Notes under the pieces: model-generated | The model's input: only the letters and a program-made list of their open reading frames with translations | Database searches by the model: none | Told to the model about the DNA's origin: nothing | Made by a program: the position numbers and the translations under genes | Assembly (NCBI GenBank): GCA_016200005.1 | Contig: JACQFP010000023.1 | Span: 1 to 64,000, forward strand | DNA length: 64,000 nucleotides | Direction of reading: 5' to 3' | DNA from: Verrucomicrobiota bacterium | Lineage (GTDB): Bacteria; Verrucomicrobiota; Verrucomicrobiia; Limisphaerales; PALSA-1396 | In this document: positions 10,631 through 21,293 of the stretch, piece after piece | Layout of the letters: the number at the start of each line of letters is the position of its first letter | Numbering within the stretch: the first letter of the stretch is position 1

Positions 10631-10662
10631 GTGCGCCAGGTCTGTTCGACTGGCGCATTTTT
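10631..10662 (+). terminator. Rho-independent terminator after htrA
   Basis: GTGCGCCAG and CTGGCGCAT form a stem with a loop of about 9 bases, followed by a run of five T. It lies 20 bases after the htrA stop codon. Confidence 0.75.
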
Positions 10663-10741
10663 GTGTACCGGTTCGCTCACACTCTGTCAACGCGCCAGTT
10701 TGCCAGTTGCAGTTTGAATCTCACTCGGTTACTTAACAGCC

Positions 10742-11800
10742 ATGCGATTCATCGGCAGCGTCATCGAAAAACTACAACGTCACCCCAAACGCATCGTTTT
10801 TCCGGAAGGCACTGAACCGCGCGTTCTGCAGGCCGCCCGTCAGTTTTATTCGCTGCGGCTCGGCGCGCCGATTCTCCTGGGCGACCGCACGACCATCAAG
10901 GAGGCCGCGGAAAAACTGAACGTTTCCCTGGAAGGCCTTCGCATCATCAATCCGGCCGAAAGCGAAGACCTGGATAATTTTGCGCGCCGTTTTGAGAAAT
11001 TGCGACGCAACAAGGGCCTCAAGGCACAAGAGGCGCGCGAAGCCATGCTCCTACCCAATTACTATGGGGCGATGATGGTAGCGATGCATCAAGTGGATGG
11101 ATTGGTTTCTGGCACGAACGAATTTACGGGCAGCGTGCTTCGCCCGCTCTTCCAAATTATCAAAGTCGCTCCGCAAGCCACCACCGCGTCCAGTTGCATG
11201 GTGATGGAGGTAGAAGACACACGGTTCGGCGAAAAGGGGACTCTGTTCCTGGCGGATTGTGGCGTCATTCCTGAACCAACCGTTGATCAACTCGCGGACA
11301 TCGCGGTTTCAACAGCGCAACTCGCGAGGCAGTTGCTCGACATCCGGCCGCGGGTTGCCTTGTTGTCCTTTTCCACCAAAGGCAGCGCGACGCATCCGAC
11401 GATCGGCAAAGTGCAGGCCGCGACCGCACTCGCCCGCCAAAAGGCGCAACAAAAAATGCTGGAAGCCGATTTCGATGGCGAACTGCAAGTGGACGCCGCG
11501 TTGATTCCGGAAATCGCGGCGCGCAAGCTCCCCGAAAGCCTCGTAGCCGGTCGCGCGAACATCCTCATCTTCCCCGACCTGAATTCCGGCAACATCGCCA
11601 GCAAGCTCGTGCAACACGTCGCCCGGGCCAACGCCTACGGCCAGATTCTGCTGGGGTTGGACCGGCCGGCGGCCGACGTTTCGCGCGGCTCCAACGCCCA
11701 CGATATCCTCGGCGTGGCGGCGATTGTCGGTTTGCAGGCCATCGACTACAACAAGCTCTATCCCCATGCCGGCCAGAATCTGCCGGGCGAGAACTCATGA
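10742..11800 (+). CDS. pta: Phosphate acetyltransferase, catalytic domain only
   Basis: The 352-residue product interconverts acetyl-CoA and acetyl phosphate. The whole length is a PTA_PTB domain: KRIVFPEGTEPRVLQAA at the start, VDGLVSGTNEFTGSVLRP, SSCMVMEV, LLSFSTKGSATHP and ANILIFPDLNSGNI in order. The short form usually runs from about 320 to 350 residues, so it is complete. It lacks the N-terminal P-loop regulatory region of long Pta proteins; that region is encoded separately by the next gene, 57 bases downstream. No ackA is in the window. The ATG at 10742 is supported by family length. Confidence 0.94.
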   Translation: MRFIGSVIEKLQRHPKRIVFPEGTEPRVLQAARQFYSLRLGAPILLGDRTTIKEAAEKLNVSLEGLRIINPAESEDLDNFARRFEKLRRNKGLKAQEAREAMLLPNYYGAMMVAMHQVDGLVSGTNEFTGSVLRPLFQIIKVAPQATTASSCMVMEVEDTRFGEKGTLFLADCGVIPEPTVDQLADIAVSTAQLARQLLDIRPRVALLSFSTKGSATHPTIGKVQAATALARQKAQQKMLEADFDGELQVDAALIPEIAARKLPESLVAGRANILIFPDLNSGNIASKLVQHVARANAYGQILLGLDRPAADVSRGSNAHDILGVAAIVGLQAIDYNKLYPHAGQNLPGENS

Positions 11801-11857
11801 ATGACGTGAAGGCACTCGCCCATTGTTATCCTCTTTTGGTTTTTAATTTGTGATGCA

Positions 11858-12952
11858 ATGAACTCCGTCACCCCGCGCGTCTTCATTGCCGCCACTCGCC
11901 AGAACGACGGCAAGACCACCACCTCAATCGGTCTTTTGGCCGCGATGCAAAAGGTTTATCCGCGGATCGGCTATATCAAACCGGTTGGCCAGCGGTTCGT
12001 CGAAATCGACGAACAGAAAATTGATGAAGACTCGGTGCTGATGGACAGGGTCTTCCGTCTCAACTGCCCGTTGGTGGACATGAGCCCTATTGCCGTCGAG
12101 CCGGATTTCACCCGCAAATATCTCGAATCCGCCAATTATGATGTGCTGGTGAAAAGAATTCAGAAAGCCTTCGACCGCGTCGCCTGGGAAAAAGATTTCG
12201 TGCTCTGCGAAGGCTCCGGCCACGCCGGAGTTGGATCGGTGTTTGACTTGTCCAATGCGCGCGTCGCCAAAATTCTGGGGGCGAAAGTCATCATTGTTTC
12301 GCAAGGTGGCATCGGCAAACCAATTGACGAAGTCTGCCTTAACCAGGCGCTCTTCGAGAAGGAAGGCGTCGAAATCATCGGCGTCATTTGCAACAAGGTT
12401 TTGCCCAACAAAGTGGATTCAGTCGGCGACTTCGTCCGACGCGGTTTGAAACGCAAGGGACTGGAGTTGCTCGGCGTTATCCCGCATCAACGGATCCTGT
12501 GCAGCCCCACGCTCGACCTGATCCTCGAAGAATTGCACGCGGAAATGCTGAATGATTCCGATCAGCTTCATAATCTCGTGGACGATGTCGTGGTCGGCGC
12601 GATGGGAGTTTACAACGCGCTGCGTTTCTTCAAGCGCGGCGTGTTACTCATCACTCCTGGAGATCGCGAGGACATCATGCTGGCGGTCGCCACCAACCTC
12701 ATCAACCAAAGCGACGAAAAGATGGCCGGCGTGGTGTTGACCGGCAATCTCCGTCCCGGGCACAGCGTTCTTAAAGCCATTCGCGAAATGCCCTTCCCCG
12801 TGCTGTTGGCGAAGGAGGACAGTTACGAAGTTGCGTCGAAAGTTCACGACCTCACCGTGAAGACACGACCGGGCGATTCCGAAAAAATCTCACTGATTCG
12901 CGATATCGTTGCGCAAAACGTGGACGTGGATCGAATCCTGAGCGCGCTCTAG
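11858..12952 (+). CDS. BioD-like P-loop and DRTGG protein (Pta N-terminal homologue)
   Basis: The 364-residue product begins with a dethiobiotin-synthetase-like P-loop (RQNDGKTTT, Lys19), then GYIKPVGQRF, FVLCEGSGHAG and VICNKVLPNK. Residues from about 210 form a DRTGG domain, including LLITPGDREDIMLAV. These two domains in this order make the N-terminal half of long Pta enzymes such as that of E. coli, where they affect assembly and allosteric control. Here they are a separate gene directly after the catalytic pta. A regulatory partnership is therefore likely but inferred. It is not BioD, because the substrate region differs and no biotin genes are nearby. Confidence 0.85.
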   Translation: MNSVTPRVFIAATRQNDGKTTTSIGLLAAMQKVYPRIGYIKPVGQRFVEIDEQKIDEDSVLMDRVFRLNCPLVDMSPIAVEPDFTRKYLESANYDVLVKRIQKAFDRVAWEKDFVLCEGSGHAGVGSVFDLSNARVAKILGAKVIIVSQGGIGKPIDEVCLNQALFEKEGVEIIGVICNKVLPNKVDSVGDFVRRGLKRKGLELLGVIPHQRILCSPTLDLILEELHAEMLNDSDQLHNLVDDVVVGAMGVYNALRFFKRGVLLITPGDREDIMLAVATNLINQSDEKMAGVVLTGNLRPGHSVLKAIREMPFPVLLAKEDSYEVASKVHDLTVKTRPGDSEKISLIRDIVAQNVDVDRILSAL

Positions 12953-12982
12953 CTCCTATACGAAAGAAACTGTGACTCTGCC

Positions 12983-14086
12983 ATGTCGATCCTTGCTTCC
13001 CTAAATCCTTCACTCAAGACGCTCCCGGTGTACCAACCGGGCCGGCCCATTGAAGAGGTCGCTCGCGAGTTGGGGCTGCCAGCCGCCGACATTATCAAAC
13101 TGGCTTCCAACGAAAATCCTCTTGGACCATCTCCTCTGGCGCTGGCGGCAATGCAAAAGGCGCTGACCCAAATCAATCTCTATCCGGACGGCAATGCTTT
13201 TTACCTGAAGCAAAAACTGGCGGCCAAGCTGGCAGTCGAGCCGAAGAATCTCATCCTCGGCACAGGTTCAAACGAGATCATCGAGTTCATCGGTCACGCG
13301 TTGATGAAACCGGGCGTGGACGTGATCGTCTCGCAATATTGTTTTGCGGTTTATCCCATCGTCACCTTCCTCTTTGGCGCAAATTTGATTACTGTTCCCG
13401 CTCGCGACTACGGTCACGACTTGCGCGCCATGCAAGCGGCCATCACACCGCGGACCAGGGTCATCTTTGTGGCGAATCCGAACAACCCCACCGGCACCCT
13501 CGCACCCTCGGACGAGATCATGAGCTTCATCAACGAAGTGCCGGAGGATGTTCTGGTGGTGCTGGACGAAGCGTATATTGATTTCCTGGAAGAACCCTTG
13601 GATTTGTTGCCGATGATTCGGGGAGGTAAAAAGCCGAATCTGATTCTGATGCGGACTTTCTCCAAGATTTACGGGCTGGCCGGACTGCGGATTGGTTACG
13701 GCATCGGTCATCCGGAATTGATGGCCGCGCTCGAAAAAATCCGTCAGCCGTTCAACCTTAATTCGCTCGCGCAAGCCGCCGCGATTGCGGCCCTTGATGA
13801 TACCCAGCATCTGCGCGCAACGCGGCTCAACAACCAGACCGGACTCAAATTCTTCGAGAAGGCGTTTCAGGAAATGAAACTCGAATCTGTGCCGTCGGCT
13901 GCCAACTTCATTCTCGTGCGCGTGGGCGACGGCCAACGAGTTTTCAATGAATTGCAGCAGCAGGGTGTGATTGTCCGTCCGATGGGCGGCTATCAACTGC
14001 CAGAGTGGGTTCGCATTTCCATCGGCACGGCTGAGGAAAACGTCCGTTGCCTGGCGGCATTGAATAGGGCCTTAAAATCAAACTGA
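12983..14086 (+). CDS. hisC: Histidinol-phosphate aminotransferase
   Basis: The 367-residue product is a PLP enzyme of the HisC group. It transfers an amino group from glutamate to imidazole acetol phosphate in histidine synthesis. Features are ASNENPLGPSP (from 41), the NPNNPTGT substrate loop (165-172), VVLDEAYIDF with the PLP-contacting Asp and Tyr, and the Schiff-base lysine K228 in RTFSKIYGLAGLRIGYG. Length and start are normal. It follows the BioD-like gene by 30 bases; no other his gene is close. HisC paralogues can act on aromatic amino acids, so the exact substrate is a family-level assignment. Confidence 0.92.
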   Translation: MSILASLNPSLKTLPVYQPGRPIEEVARELGLPAADIIKLASNENPLGPSPLALAAMQKALTQINLYPDGNAFYLKQKLAAKLAVEPKNLILGTGSNEIIEFIGHALMKPGVDVIVSQYCFAVYPIVTFLFGANLITVPARDYGHDLRAMQAAITPRTRVIFVANPNNPTGTLAPSDEIMSFINEVPEDVLVVLDEAYIDFLEEPLDLLPMIRGGKKPNLILMRTFSKIYGLAGLRIGYGIGHPELMAALEKIRQPFNLNSLAQAAAIAALDDTQHLRATRLNNQTGLKFFEKAFQEMKLESVPSAANFILVRVGDGQRVFNELQQQGVIVRPMGGYQLPEWVRISIGTAEENVRCLAALNRALKSN

Positions 14087-14156
14087 AACCGCCCGCACTG
14101 CCAGAGCGACGCCGTAAATCCATTGACCGCTCCCGAAGAAGGATTACTCTAAAATC

Positions 14157-14414
14157 ATGTTGAAGGAAACCTATCGTTACATTACTGCGAAACCGGGTGT
14201 GCGTTCCGGACACGCAATTGTCGAAGGCACGCGGATTGGCGTTCATGACGTCGTTGGACTTCTCCAGAATGGAGAGACCGTGGACAGCATTGTTGTGAAT
14301 TGTTTCCCCGATTTGACCAAGGCGCAGGTCTATGAATGTCTCGCTTACTACGAGGATCATCGGGGGGAGATTGATTTGTTAGTGGCCAGACAGATGGCGT
14401 CGCCGGATGTATGA
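14157..14414 (+). CDS. DUF433 antitoxin
   Basis: The 85-residue product matches DUF433: PGVRSGHAIVEGTRIGVHDV, then ETVDSIVVNCFPDLTKAQVYECLAYYEDHR. DUF433 proteins have a winged-helix-like DNA-binding fold and are antitoxins to DUF5615 PIN-like toxins. The stop codon overlaps the start of the next reading frame as ATGA (14411-14414), the usual coupling in these pairs. The partner is frame-shifted here, so this may be an antitoxin without an active toxin. Confidence 0.88.
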   Translation: MLKETYRYITAKPGVRSGHAIVEGTRIGVHDVVGLLQNGETVDSIVVNCFPDLTKAQVYECLAYYEDHRGEIDLLVARQMASPDV

Positions 14415-14735
14415 ACTTCCTGCTCGATCATGACACACCCGACAACATAGTTTATTCCCTCCAGAAACTCGGTCATCAAATAGAGCTCCTGCGTGATGCG
14501 CTCCCAGTGGACGCCAGCGACGCCGAGGTTTTCGCTCACGCGCAAGAGGAAGGAAGGAAGGATCGTCATTACATGCAATCGCGATGATTATCTCGCGTTG
14601 GCGAAATCTCGACCGCATTGCGGACTCATCATTTTGATCCGGAGAAAAAGCCGCGTGGCTGAACGCACTGCCTTGATCCGCTTCCTCGACAAAGCAGGCG
14701 AGACCGGCATCTCCAATAACATCAATTTCGCTTGA
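14411..14735 (+). pseudogene. DUF5615 PIN-like toxin, frameshifted at a GGAA repeat
   Basis: The frame from 14411 gives MNFLLDHDTPDNIVYSLQKL... and stops after 58 residues. A second frame then encodes GRIVITCNRDDYLALAKS... to 14735, which is the expected C-terminal half of a DUF5615 protein. The break falls in (GGAA)3GG at 14548-14561. Removing one GGAA unit joins the halves as EEGRIVITCNRDD and gives a normal 106-residue toxin. The first acidic residue (D7) and the later NRDD are then both present. The toxin is therefore off by a four-base slip that could be reversible, or a sequencing error. Confidence 0.85.
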
Positions 14736-14886
14736 ATTTATCCGCGCTACCAGCGCTCAACTCATAAACGCCGTCCGGCAGCGAAGCTCAACTCCAATCG
14801 CTATCCGCCGCTGAATTATTGGATTGAAATACACCGAGAACTGAATACTTATTCTGGCGACGGTAAACATTTATCAGTAAACCAAC

Positions 14887-16164
14887 GTGAAACCAACTGA
14901 TCTGCGAGGCATCCTGCAATACATCCCGCGCTTCCGCGAAAAGACGTTCATCATCAGCGTCGATGGCGCCATTGTCACCGACGAAAACTTCGCCAACATC
15001 CTGCTCGATGTGGCGGTGCTACGCTCGTTGAACATCCGCGTCGTGCTGGTCCACGGCGCTTCCGCCCAGATCAAGTCGCTCGCCGAGCAGCAAAAGATCA
15101 CACCCTCCGACCTGGACGGCAGCGGCGTTACTGACGCGGAAACGTTGAAACTGGCGTTGACCGCCGCGAATCGTTTGACACACGAGTTACTTGAAGGTCT
15201 CTCGGCCAACGATCTGCGCGCGGCCTGCACCAACGCCATCATCGCTCACCCGATGGGGATTCTTCAGGGTGTTGATCATTTGTTCACCGGCAAGGTCGAG
15301 CGCGTTGACGTTGAATTGCTTCAAACGCTGTTGGCGCAGGGAATTATTCCCATCGTCCCGCCTCTGGGATTTGATGGGGACGGGAAGACTTACCGAGTGA
15401 ATTCAGACAGTGTGGCGGTCGCCGTCGCGGATGCCTTGAAAGCCACCAAGTTGATTTTCATCACGACCCAGGACGGCATTCTCTATCAAGGCCAGCTCAT
15501 CCGGCAGATGTTGGTGGCCGACTTGAATGAACTGCTCAAGAAAAATCATTTTGCACCGGAGATGGTTTCCAAAGCGCGGCATGCCGCCGCCGCGTGCAAT
15601 CTCGGCATTCAACGGGTCCATATCATCAATGGACGCGTGGATGAAGGGCTGCTCGCGGAGGTTTTTTCCAACGAAGGCATCGGCACGCTGATCTACGCCA
15701 ACGAATATCAACAGATTCGCCGAGCGTTGAAGAAAGACATACGCAGCATTTTGCTGCTGACGAAAAATTCGGTCGCTACCGACGAATTAGTGAAGCGCAC
15801 CCGCGCCGCCCTCGAGAAACAATTGAACGATTACTACATTTTTGAAATCGACAAGAATCCCGTCGCCTGCGTCGCGCTGCACATTTATCCCGAACAAAAC
15901 AAGGGCGAATTGGCCTACCTTTACGTCAACCCTTCGCACGAGAATCAAGGTATTGGTCGCAAACTGATTCAGTTTGTCGAGAACAAGGCGCGGGAGAGCG
16001 GCTTGAGCGAACTGCTCACGCTTTCCACCCAGGCGTTCACCTATTTTCAATCGAAGGGAGGATTCATTGAAGGCACACCGGAAGATTTGCCAGCGGCCCG
16101 GCGCGAGAAGTACGAGCAGAGCGGAAGAAAATCCAAAGTACTGCTGAAAAAACTGAAAATCTGA
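14887..16164 (+). CDS. argA: N-acetylglutamate synthase (amino-acid kinase plus GNAT)
   Basis: The 425-residue product makes N-acetylglutamate from glutamate and acetyl-CoA, the first step of arginine synthesis. The amino-acid-kinase-like domain covers about 1-285 (FIISVDGAIVTDENF, VVLVHGASAQIKSL, FITTQDGILYQ). The GNAT acetyltransferase domain covers about 290-425, with the acetyl-CoA loop NQGIGRKL. The domain order and size match ArgA. The start is GTG at 14887, chosen because KPTDLRGILQYIPRFREKTF is the family N-terminus. The next gene begins 2 bases after its stop, suggesting an operon. Confidence 0.93.
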   Translation: MKPTDLRGILQYIPRFREKTFIISVDGAIVTDENFANILLDVAVLRSLNIRVVLVHGASAQIKSLAEQQKITPSDLDGSGVTDAETLKLALTAANRLTHELLEGLSANDLRAACTNAIIAHPMGILQGVDHLFTGKVERVDVELLQTLLAQGIIPIVPPLGFDGDGKTYRVNSDSVAVAVADALKATKLIFITTQDGILYQGQLIRQMLVADLNELLKKNHFAPEMVSKARHAAAACNLGIQRVHIINGRVDEGLLAEVFSNEGIGTLIYANEYQQIRRALKKDIRSILLLTKNSVATDELVKRTRAALEKQLNDYYIFEIDKNPVACVALHIYPEQNKGELAYLYVNPSHENQGIGRKLIQFVENKARESGLSELLTLSTQAFTYFQSKGGFIEGTPEDLPAARREKYEQSGRKSKVLLKKLKI

Positions 16165-16166
16165 TT

Positions 16167-16826
16167 GTGCCAAGCGATGCTTTGCAGGTTGATTATTACG
16201 CCAAACGGGTTCGGGAGTACGAAAGAATCTACGACAAACCCGAACGGCAGCCCGATCTGGAAGCTTTGCGGAATCTCACACGACAGACTGTGCGCGGGCA
16301 CGATGTGCTTGAAGTCGTTTGCGGAACTGGCTACTGGACCCGGGTAGCCGCAAGCACTGCCGTATCAATCGTGGCCACGGACATCAACGAGGAGGTGCTT
16401 GCGCTTGCCCGCACGAAAGATTACTTCGACTGCAAGGTTTCGTTTCAGAACCTTGACGCCTTTCAGCTCTCTCAACTCACCAACAGCCGGTTCACAGCGG
16501 GAATGGCATTTGCGTGGTGGTCGCATCTGCGAAAGGCGGACATCAGAAACTTTCTCGAACAGTTTCACGCCACTTTGGCTCCTGGAGCATTGGCGATCTT
16601 CATGGACAACCGGTTTGTTTCCGGGAGCAGCACGCCCATCAGCCGAACGGATCGCGACGGCAATACTTATCAATGTCGGCGGCTGACGGACGGCACTGAA
16701 TACGAAGTGCTCAAGAATTTTCCGAATGAGAAAGAAGTGCGAACGGCTTTGACCGGTCTGGCGTGCGAAGTTCGCTGGGTCGAGCTGCAATATTATTGGT
16801 TTTTAACCTATCGGACGAAACCATGA
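16167..16826 (+). CDS. Class I SAM-dependent methyltransferase
   Basis: The 219-residue product has methyltransferase motif I at VLEVVCGTGYWTRVAA, the acidic end of strand beta-2 at VATDINEEVLALA, and a post-I region FQNLDAFQL. The fold binds S-adenosylmethionine; the acceptor is unknown. The start is GTG at 16167, just after the argA stop. The stop overlaps the next gene as ATGA (16823-16826). The cluster argA-methyltransferase-L,D-transpeptidase is probably one transcript, but no shared pathway is obvious. Confidence 0.8.
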   Translation: MPSDALQVDYYAKRVREYERIYDKPERQPDLEALRNLTRQTVRGHDVLEVVCGTGYWTRVAASTAVSIVATDINEEVLALARTKDYFDCKVSFQNLDAFQLSQLTNSRFTAGMAFAWWSHLRKADIRNFLEQFHATLAPGALAIFMDNRFVSGSSTPISRTDRDGNTYQCRRLTDGTEYEVLKNFPNEKEVRTALTGLACEVRWVELQYYWFLTYRTKP

Positions 16827-17377
16827 ATGCCCCGCCGGAATTCTTACAGGCGTGCAAACGGAACGGCATTGTTTCGACCCGCTTCATACTGGTTGTGAGT
16901 GTCGCAAAACAAACTGTTTCATTCTTCGACAAATTCTGTGGCTTGTCCCTCCTTCCGCGAGCAACCAAGTACAAACTCCTAAAGTCATTCCCCTGCTCCA
17001 CCTCGCGTTTTGGCATCGGCCAGGTTGCTGATACAAATTGCACACCACTGGGTCTGCATCGCGTCGCGGAGAAAATCGGCGGCGGCTGGCCGGTCGGCAC
17101 CGTTTTTCGCAGCCGCAAAGCCGTCGGATTCACCTGGCGCGGATTGCCGCTGGCGAAGATCACCAATCGGATTTTGTGGTTGGAGGGTTTGGAGACTGGG
17201 TTTAATCGCGGCGGCAATGTGGATTCACACTCCCGGTATATTTACATCCACGGCACCGGTGAAGAGCCAACCCTGGGCCGGCCCGCTTCCCACGGTTGCA
17301 TTCATCTGGCTGCACAAGATTTGCTGCCGTTGTTCGACAAGATGCCAGTTGGCACGCTGGTTTGGATCACGCGCTGA
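16823..17377 (+). CDS. L,D-transpeptidase (YkuD/ErfK family)
   Basis: The 184-residue product carries the YkuD signature HGTGEEPTLGRPASHGCIHL, with catalytic Cys159 after His157. These enzymes link peptidoglycan peptides through meso-diaminopimelate or attach lipoproteins to it. The ATG at 16823 is taken because it overlaps the upstream stop as ATGA; an earlier in-frame ATG at 16763 would lie inside the methyltransferase. No signal peptide is visible, which is odd for a periplasmic enzyme, so a cytoplasmic or non-classical location is possible. Confidence 0.85.
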   Translation: MNAPPEFLQACKRNGIVSTRFILVVSVAKQTVSFFDKFCGLSLLPRATKYKLLKSFPCSTSRFGIGQVADTNCTPLGLHRVAEKIGGGWPVGTVFRSRKAVGFTWRGLPLAKITNRILWLEGLETGFNRGGNVDSHSRYIYIHGTGEEPTLGRPASHGCIHLAAQDLLPLFDKMPVGTLVWITR

Positions 17378-17507
17378 AATCGTTTTCGATCGGCAGATGT
17401 TGGGAGACTCAGCATTCTGGTCATGTTGTGCACGGCCAATCGCCAGGGAATCAGCTTGAATAAACCCGGTTAAATGCCAACCTCGTTGTGCATTGTTGGC
17501 GTAAAGC

Positions 17508-19910
17508 ATGAACACACAGATCTCTCTCCTTTCCACGTTCATGCAGTTCTGCCTTCTCAAATCTGGTCAGCACTCTTCACTCAGGTGGCCGCGTGCCGAC
17601 TTGTTGAAGCGCGCGATCTGGCTGGCACTCGCTGGGACGATGATGTTGATGCGAACAGCAGTTGCGCAACCCAACGACAACTTTGGAAGCGCGACTTTGA
17701 TTGCGGGCAGTTCCGGCGCGGCTTCTGTCTCAAACACGAACGCCACCAAGGAAGTTGGTGAGCCGCATCACGCTGGCAATGCAGGCGGGCACTCCGTCTG
17801 GTTTCGGTGGGACGCGACTAATGCCACGCCCGTGACGTTTGAAACCATCGGTAGCAGCTTTGATACGCTGCTGGCGATTTATACCGGCTCGACCGTCAGC
17901 AACCTCACGGAGGTCGTCAGCAACAACGACATTTTCGGTACCAATCGATGGAGTCGCGCGAAATTCACGCCGGTGTCCGGCACGACATATTGGATCGCGG
18001 TCGATGGTTACAATGGCGACAGCGGAAACGTTTATCTCCACTGGGTGCAACGCGCCGGTGTGCCGGACATGCTCGTTTGGGGACCTTCGCTCAATCCAGT
18101 CATCAGCATCGAAACTTTCTCCACGTCGTCGTGCGCGGTGGTCGAGGGGTTGATCCAGCCCGGTACGCGCAAATTGATCAGGTTCGCAACCGAATCCAGA
18201 AACTACGGCAGCGCCGATCTCGTGCTCGGCAATCCCACCGGCAACCCGCTTTTCGAATACAGCGCCTGTCACGGTCATTACCATTTCCATGATTACGTGG
18301 CGCACCGCTTGAAAAGCGACAGTACCGTCGTCGCCGTCGGTTTGAAGGTCGGGCACTGCCTGCTCGATTCGATTCGCTGGGACACGAACGCAAATGGAAG
18401 CGCCATTTACAACTGTGGCAATCAAGGTATTCAGAAAGGTTGGGGCGACATTTACCGGTCTTCGCTCGACGGGCAATGGGTGGACATCACAGGCGTGCCC
18501 GCAGGAGATTATACTTTGGAACTCGAAATCAACCCCGATCGCATTCTGGACGAGTCCAACTACAGCAACAACGTGACGCAGGTCCCTTTCACGATCCCGG
18601 ACACGACGAAGCCCCAACTGGCTTCCCTCTCGCCGACCAACGGCGCCACCGGCGTTTCTCCCGCTAACACGACGACGGCCATCATCGTGGACGGAACAAG
18701 CCAGGTGGCGACGAACACGGTGCAATTATTTTATGACGATATCCTCGTCGTGCCGCTGATCACGCAAAATGCCGGCTGGACCACCATCGCTTACACCCGC
18801 GCTGGTCTCCTCGACCCGTTGTCCGCGCACACGACCAAATTGATCTTTGCCGATAATGGCAGCACCCCGACATATCAAACCAACATCGCCACGTTCACCA
18901 TCGGGGGGTGGTTGAACAAGTATCTGCCACCTCCGCTTTATCTGGAAACGTTCGACTTCGTGGCGGAAGGCGCATTGCCCGCGGGCTGGTCGGTCACAAA
19001 TCACACGGACACTGACGTCGCAGGATATAACCTGGCCAGCGATCATTCGGACGCCTACAAGGATTGGGTCGTCATCACCCTCGCCAGATTGGTGACGCAG
19101 TTTCCTGCCGACCGGCGCATTCCGGGTGCGCTCAATGTTGTGAATGGCCAGGTGCTTGACGGCCTCATCCACACTAATTTCATCTACGCCGCGTCCGATC
19201 CGCGCACCAACAGCCAGATTCAATACCTCTTCTCGCCGGATTTTAATCTGACCGGCCAATCCGATATCTGGATTTCGTATCACAGCATTTACACGCAGAA
19301 CCAGGATAGCATTGGCGCCTTGGAATATTCTATCGACGGCGGCACCACCTGGCTGCCCGTCGTTTACATGCTCGACGGGCCGGACGTCATCTTGAATACA
19401 AATGGGACCGTCAACGCCGTCAAAACCCTCACGAACGTTTACTCCGATGTCGCGGTTTATTTTGACCCGAGTCCTGGCCAGAACGTAGGCGGGAACTACG
19501 GCGCTTTCATCGCTGCTCCGATTGCCCAGGCGCTCGCTCCGTTCATCAGTTCCCGCGTGAATGACGATCAGGCGGAATCCAAGCGCGTCGAATTATTCCG
19601 GTTGGCCGCCGCAGACAATCAACCCAAGGTCCGATTTCGCTTCGCGCAGGCTGGTACCGACAGTTGGTATTGGGGCATCGACGACTTCGGAATTTACAGT
19701 ATCACCGACCAGTCACCCCGGATCACGGGCATCGCCAGATCGGGAAATGACATCAGCATTTCCTGGAACGGGGAAATCGTCAGCCGTCTGCAAAAGGCGA
19801 CGAGTTTGTCAAACCCGCTTTGGCAAAATGTGCCAGGCACCCTTGGCTTAAGCAATTTTAGTGAACCCATTGGTCTGGGCGAAACCTACTATCGCCTCCT
19901 CAAGCAGTAA
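17508..19910 (+). CDS. Exported multidomain protein with a lysyl oxidase domain
   Basis: The product has 800 residues. After a signal-like stretch (about 33-53, ending TAVAQ), residues 55-180 form a beta-sandwich common in exported Verrucomicrobia proteins. Residues 185-360 match lysyl oxidase: SACHGHYHFHDY carries copper-ligand positions H255, H257 and H259; GLKVGHCLLD carries K280; DIYRSSLDGQWVDITGVPAG carries Y316. K280 and Y316 align with the lysine and tyrosine that form the LTQ cofactor in animal LOX, with almost the same spacing (36 against 35). An Ig-like domain (about 365-465), a jelly-roll-like region and the C-terminal sorting-like module follow. LOX enzymes oxidise amines to aldehydes; the bacterial substrate is unknown. 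Confidence 0.8.
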   Translation: MNTQISLLSTFMQFCLLKSGQHSSLRWPRADLLKRAIWLALAGTMMLMRTAVAQPNDNFGSATLIAGSSGAASVSNTNATKEVGEPHHAGNAGGHSVWFRWDATNATPVTFETIGSSFDTLLAIYTGSTVSNLTEVVSNNDIFGTNRWSRAKFTPVSGTTYWIAVDGYNGDSGNVYLHWVQRAGVPDMLVWGPSLNPVISIETFSTSSCAVVEGLIQPGTRKLIRFATESRNYGSADLVLGNPTGNPLFEYSACHGHYHFHDYVAHRLKSDSTVVAVGLKVGHCLLDSIRWDTNANGSAIYNCGNQGIQKGWGDIYRSSLDGQWVDITGVPAGDYTLELEINPDRILDESNYSNNVTQVPFTIPDTTKPQLASLSPTNGATGVSPANTTTAIIVDGTSQVATNTVQLFYDDILVVPLITQNAGWTTIAYTRAGLLDPLSAHTTKLIFADNGSTPTYQTNIATFTIGGWLNKYLPPPLYLETFDFVAEGALPAGWSVTNHTDTDVAGYNLASDHSDAYKDWVVITLARLVTQFPADRRIPGALNVVNGQVLDGLIHTNFIYAASDPRTNSQIQYLFSPDFNLTGQSDIWISYHSIYTQNQDSIGALEYSIDGGTTWLPVVYMLDGPDVILNTNGTVNAVKTLTNVYSDVAVYFDPSPGQNVGGNYGAFIAAPIAQALAPFISSRVNDDQAESKRVELFRLAAADNQPKVRFRFAQAGTDSWYWGIDDFGIYSITDQSPRITGIARSGNDISISWNGEIVSRLQKATSLSNPLWQNVPGTLGLSNFSEPIGLGETYYRLLKQ

Positions 19911-19962
19911 TGGGCAGGCATTTCGCCCTTTTAACTTTCGAGTTTTGGCTTATTTTCCTGCC

Positions 19963-21255
<1,293 letters not shown>

Positions 21256-21293
21256 GAAGGAGCCGGCAAAAGGAGGCTCTTACTAAACTCAAA

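Noticed and set aside
11858-12952. Dethiobiotin synthetase (bioD) or cobyrinate amidase
   Set aside because: Only the P-loop half fits. A DRTGG domain follows and the neighbour is pta, as in long Pta proteins.
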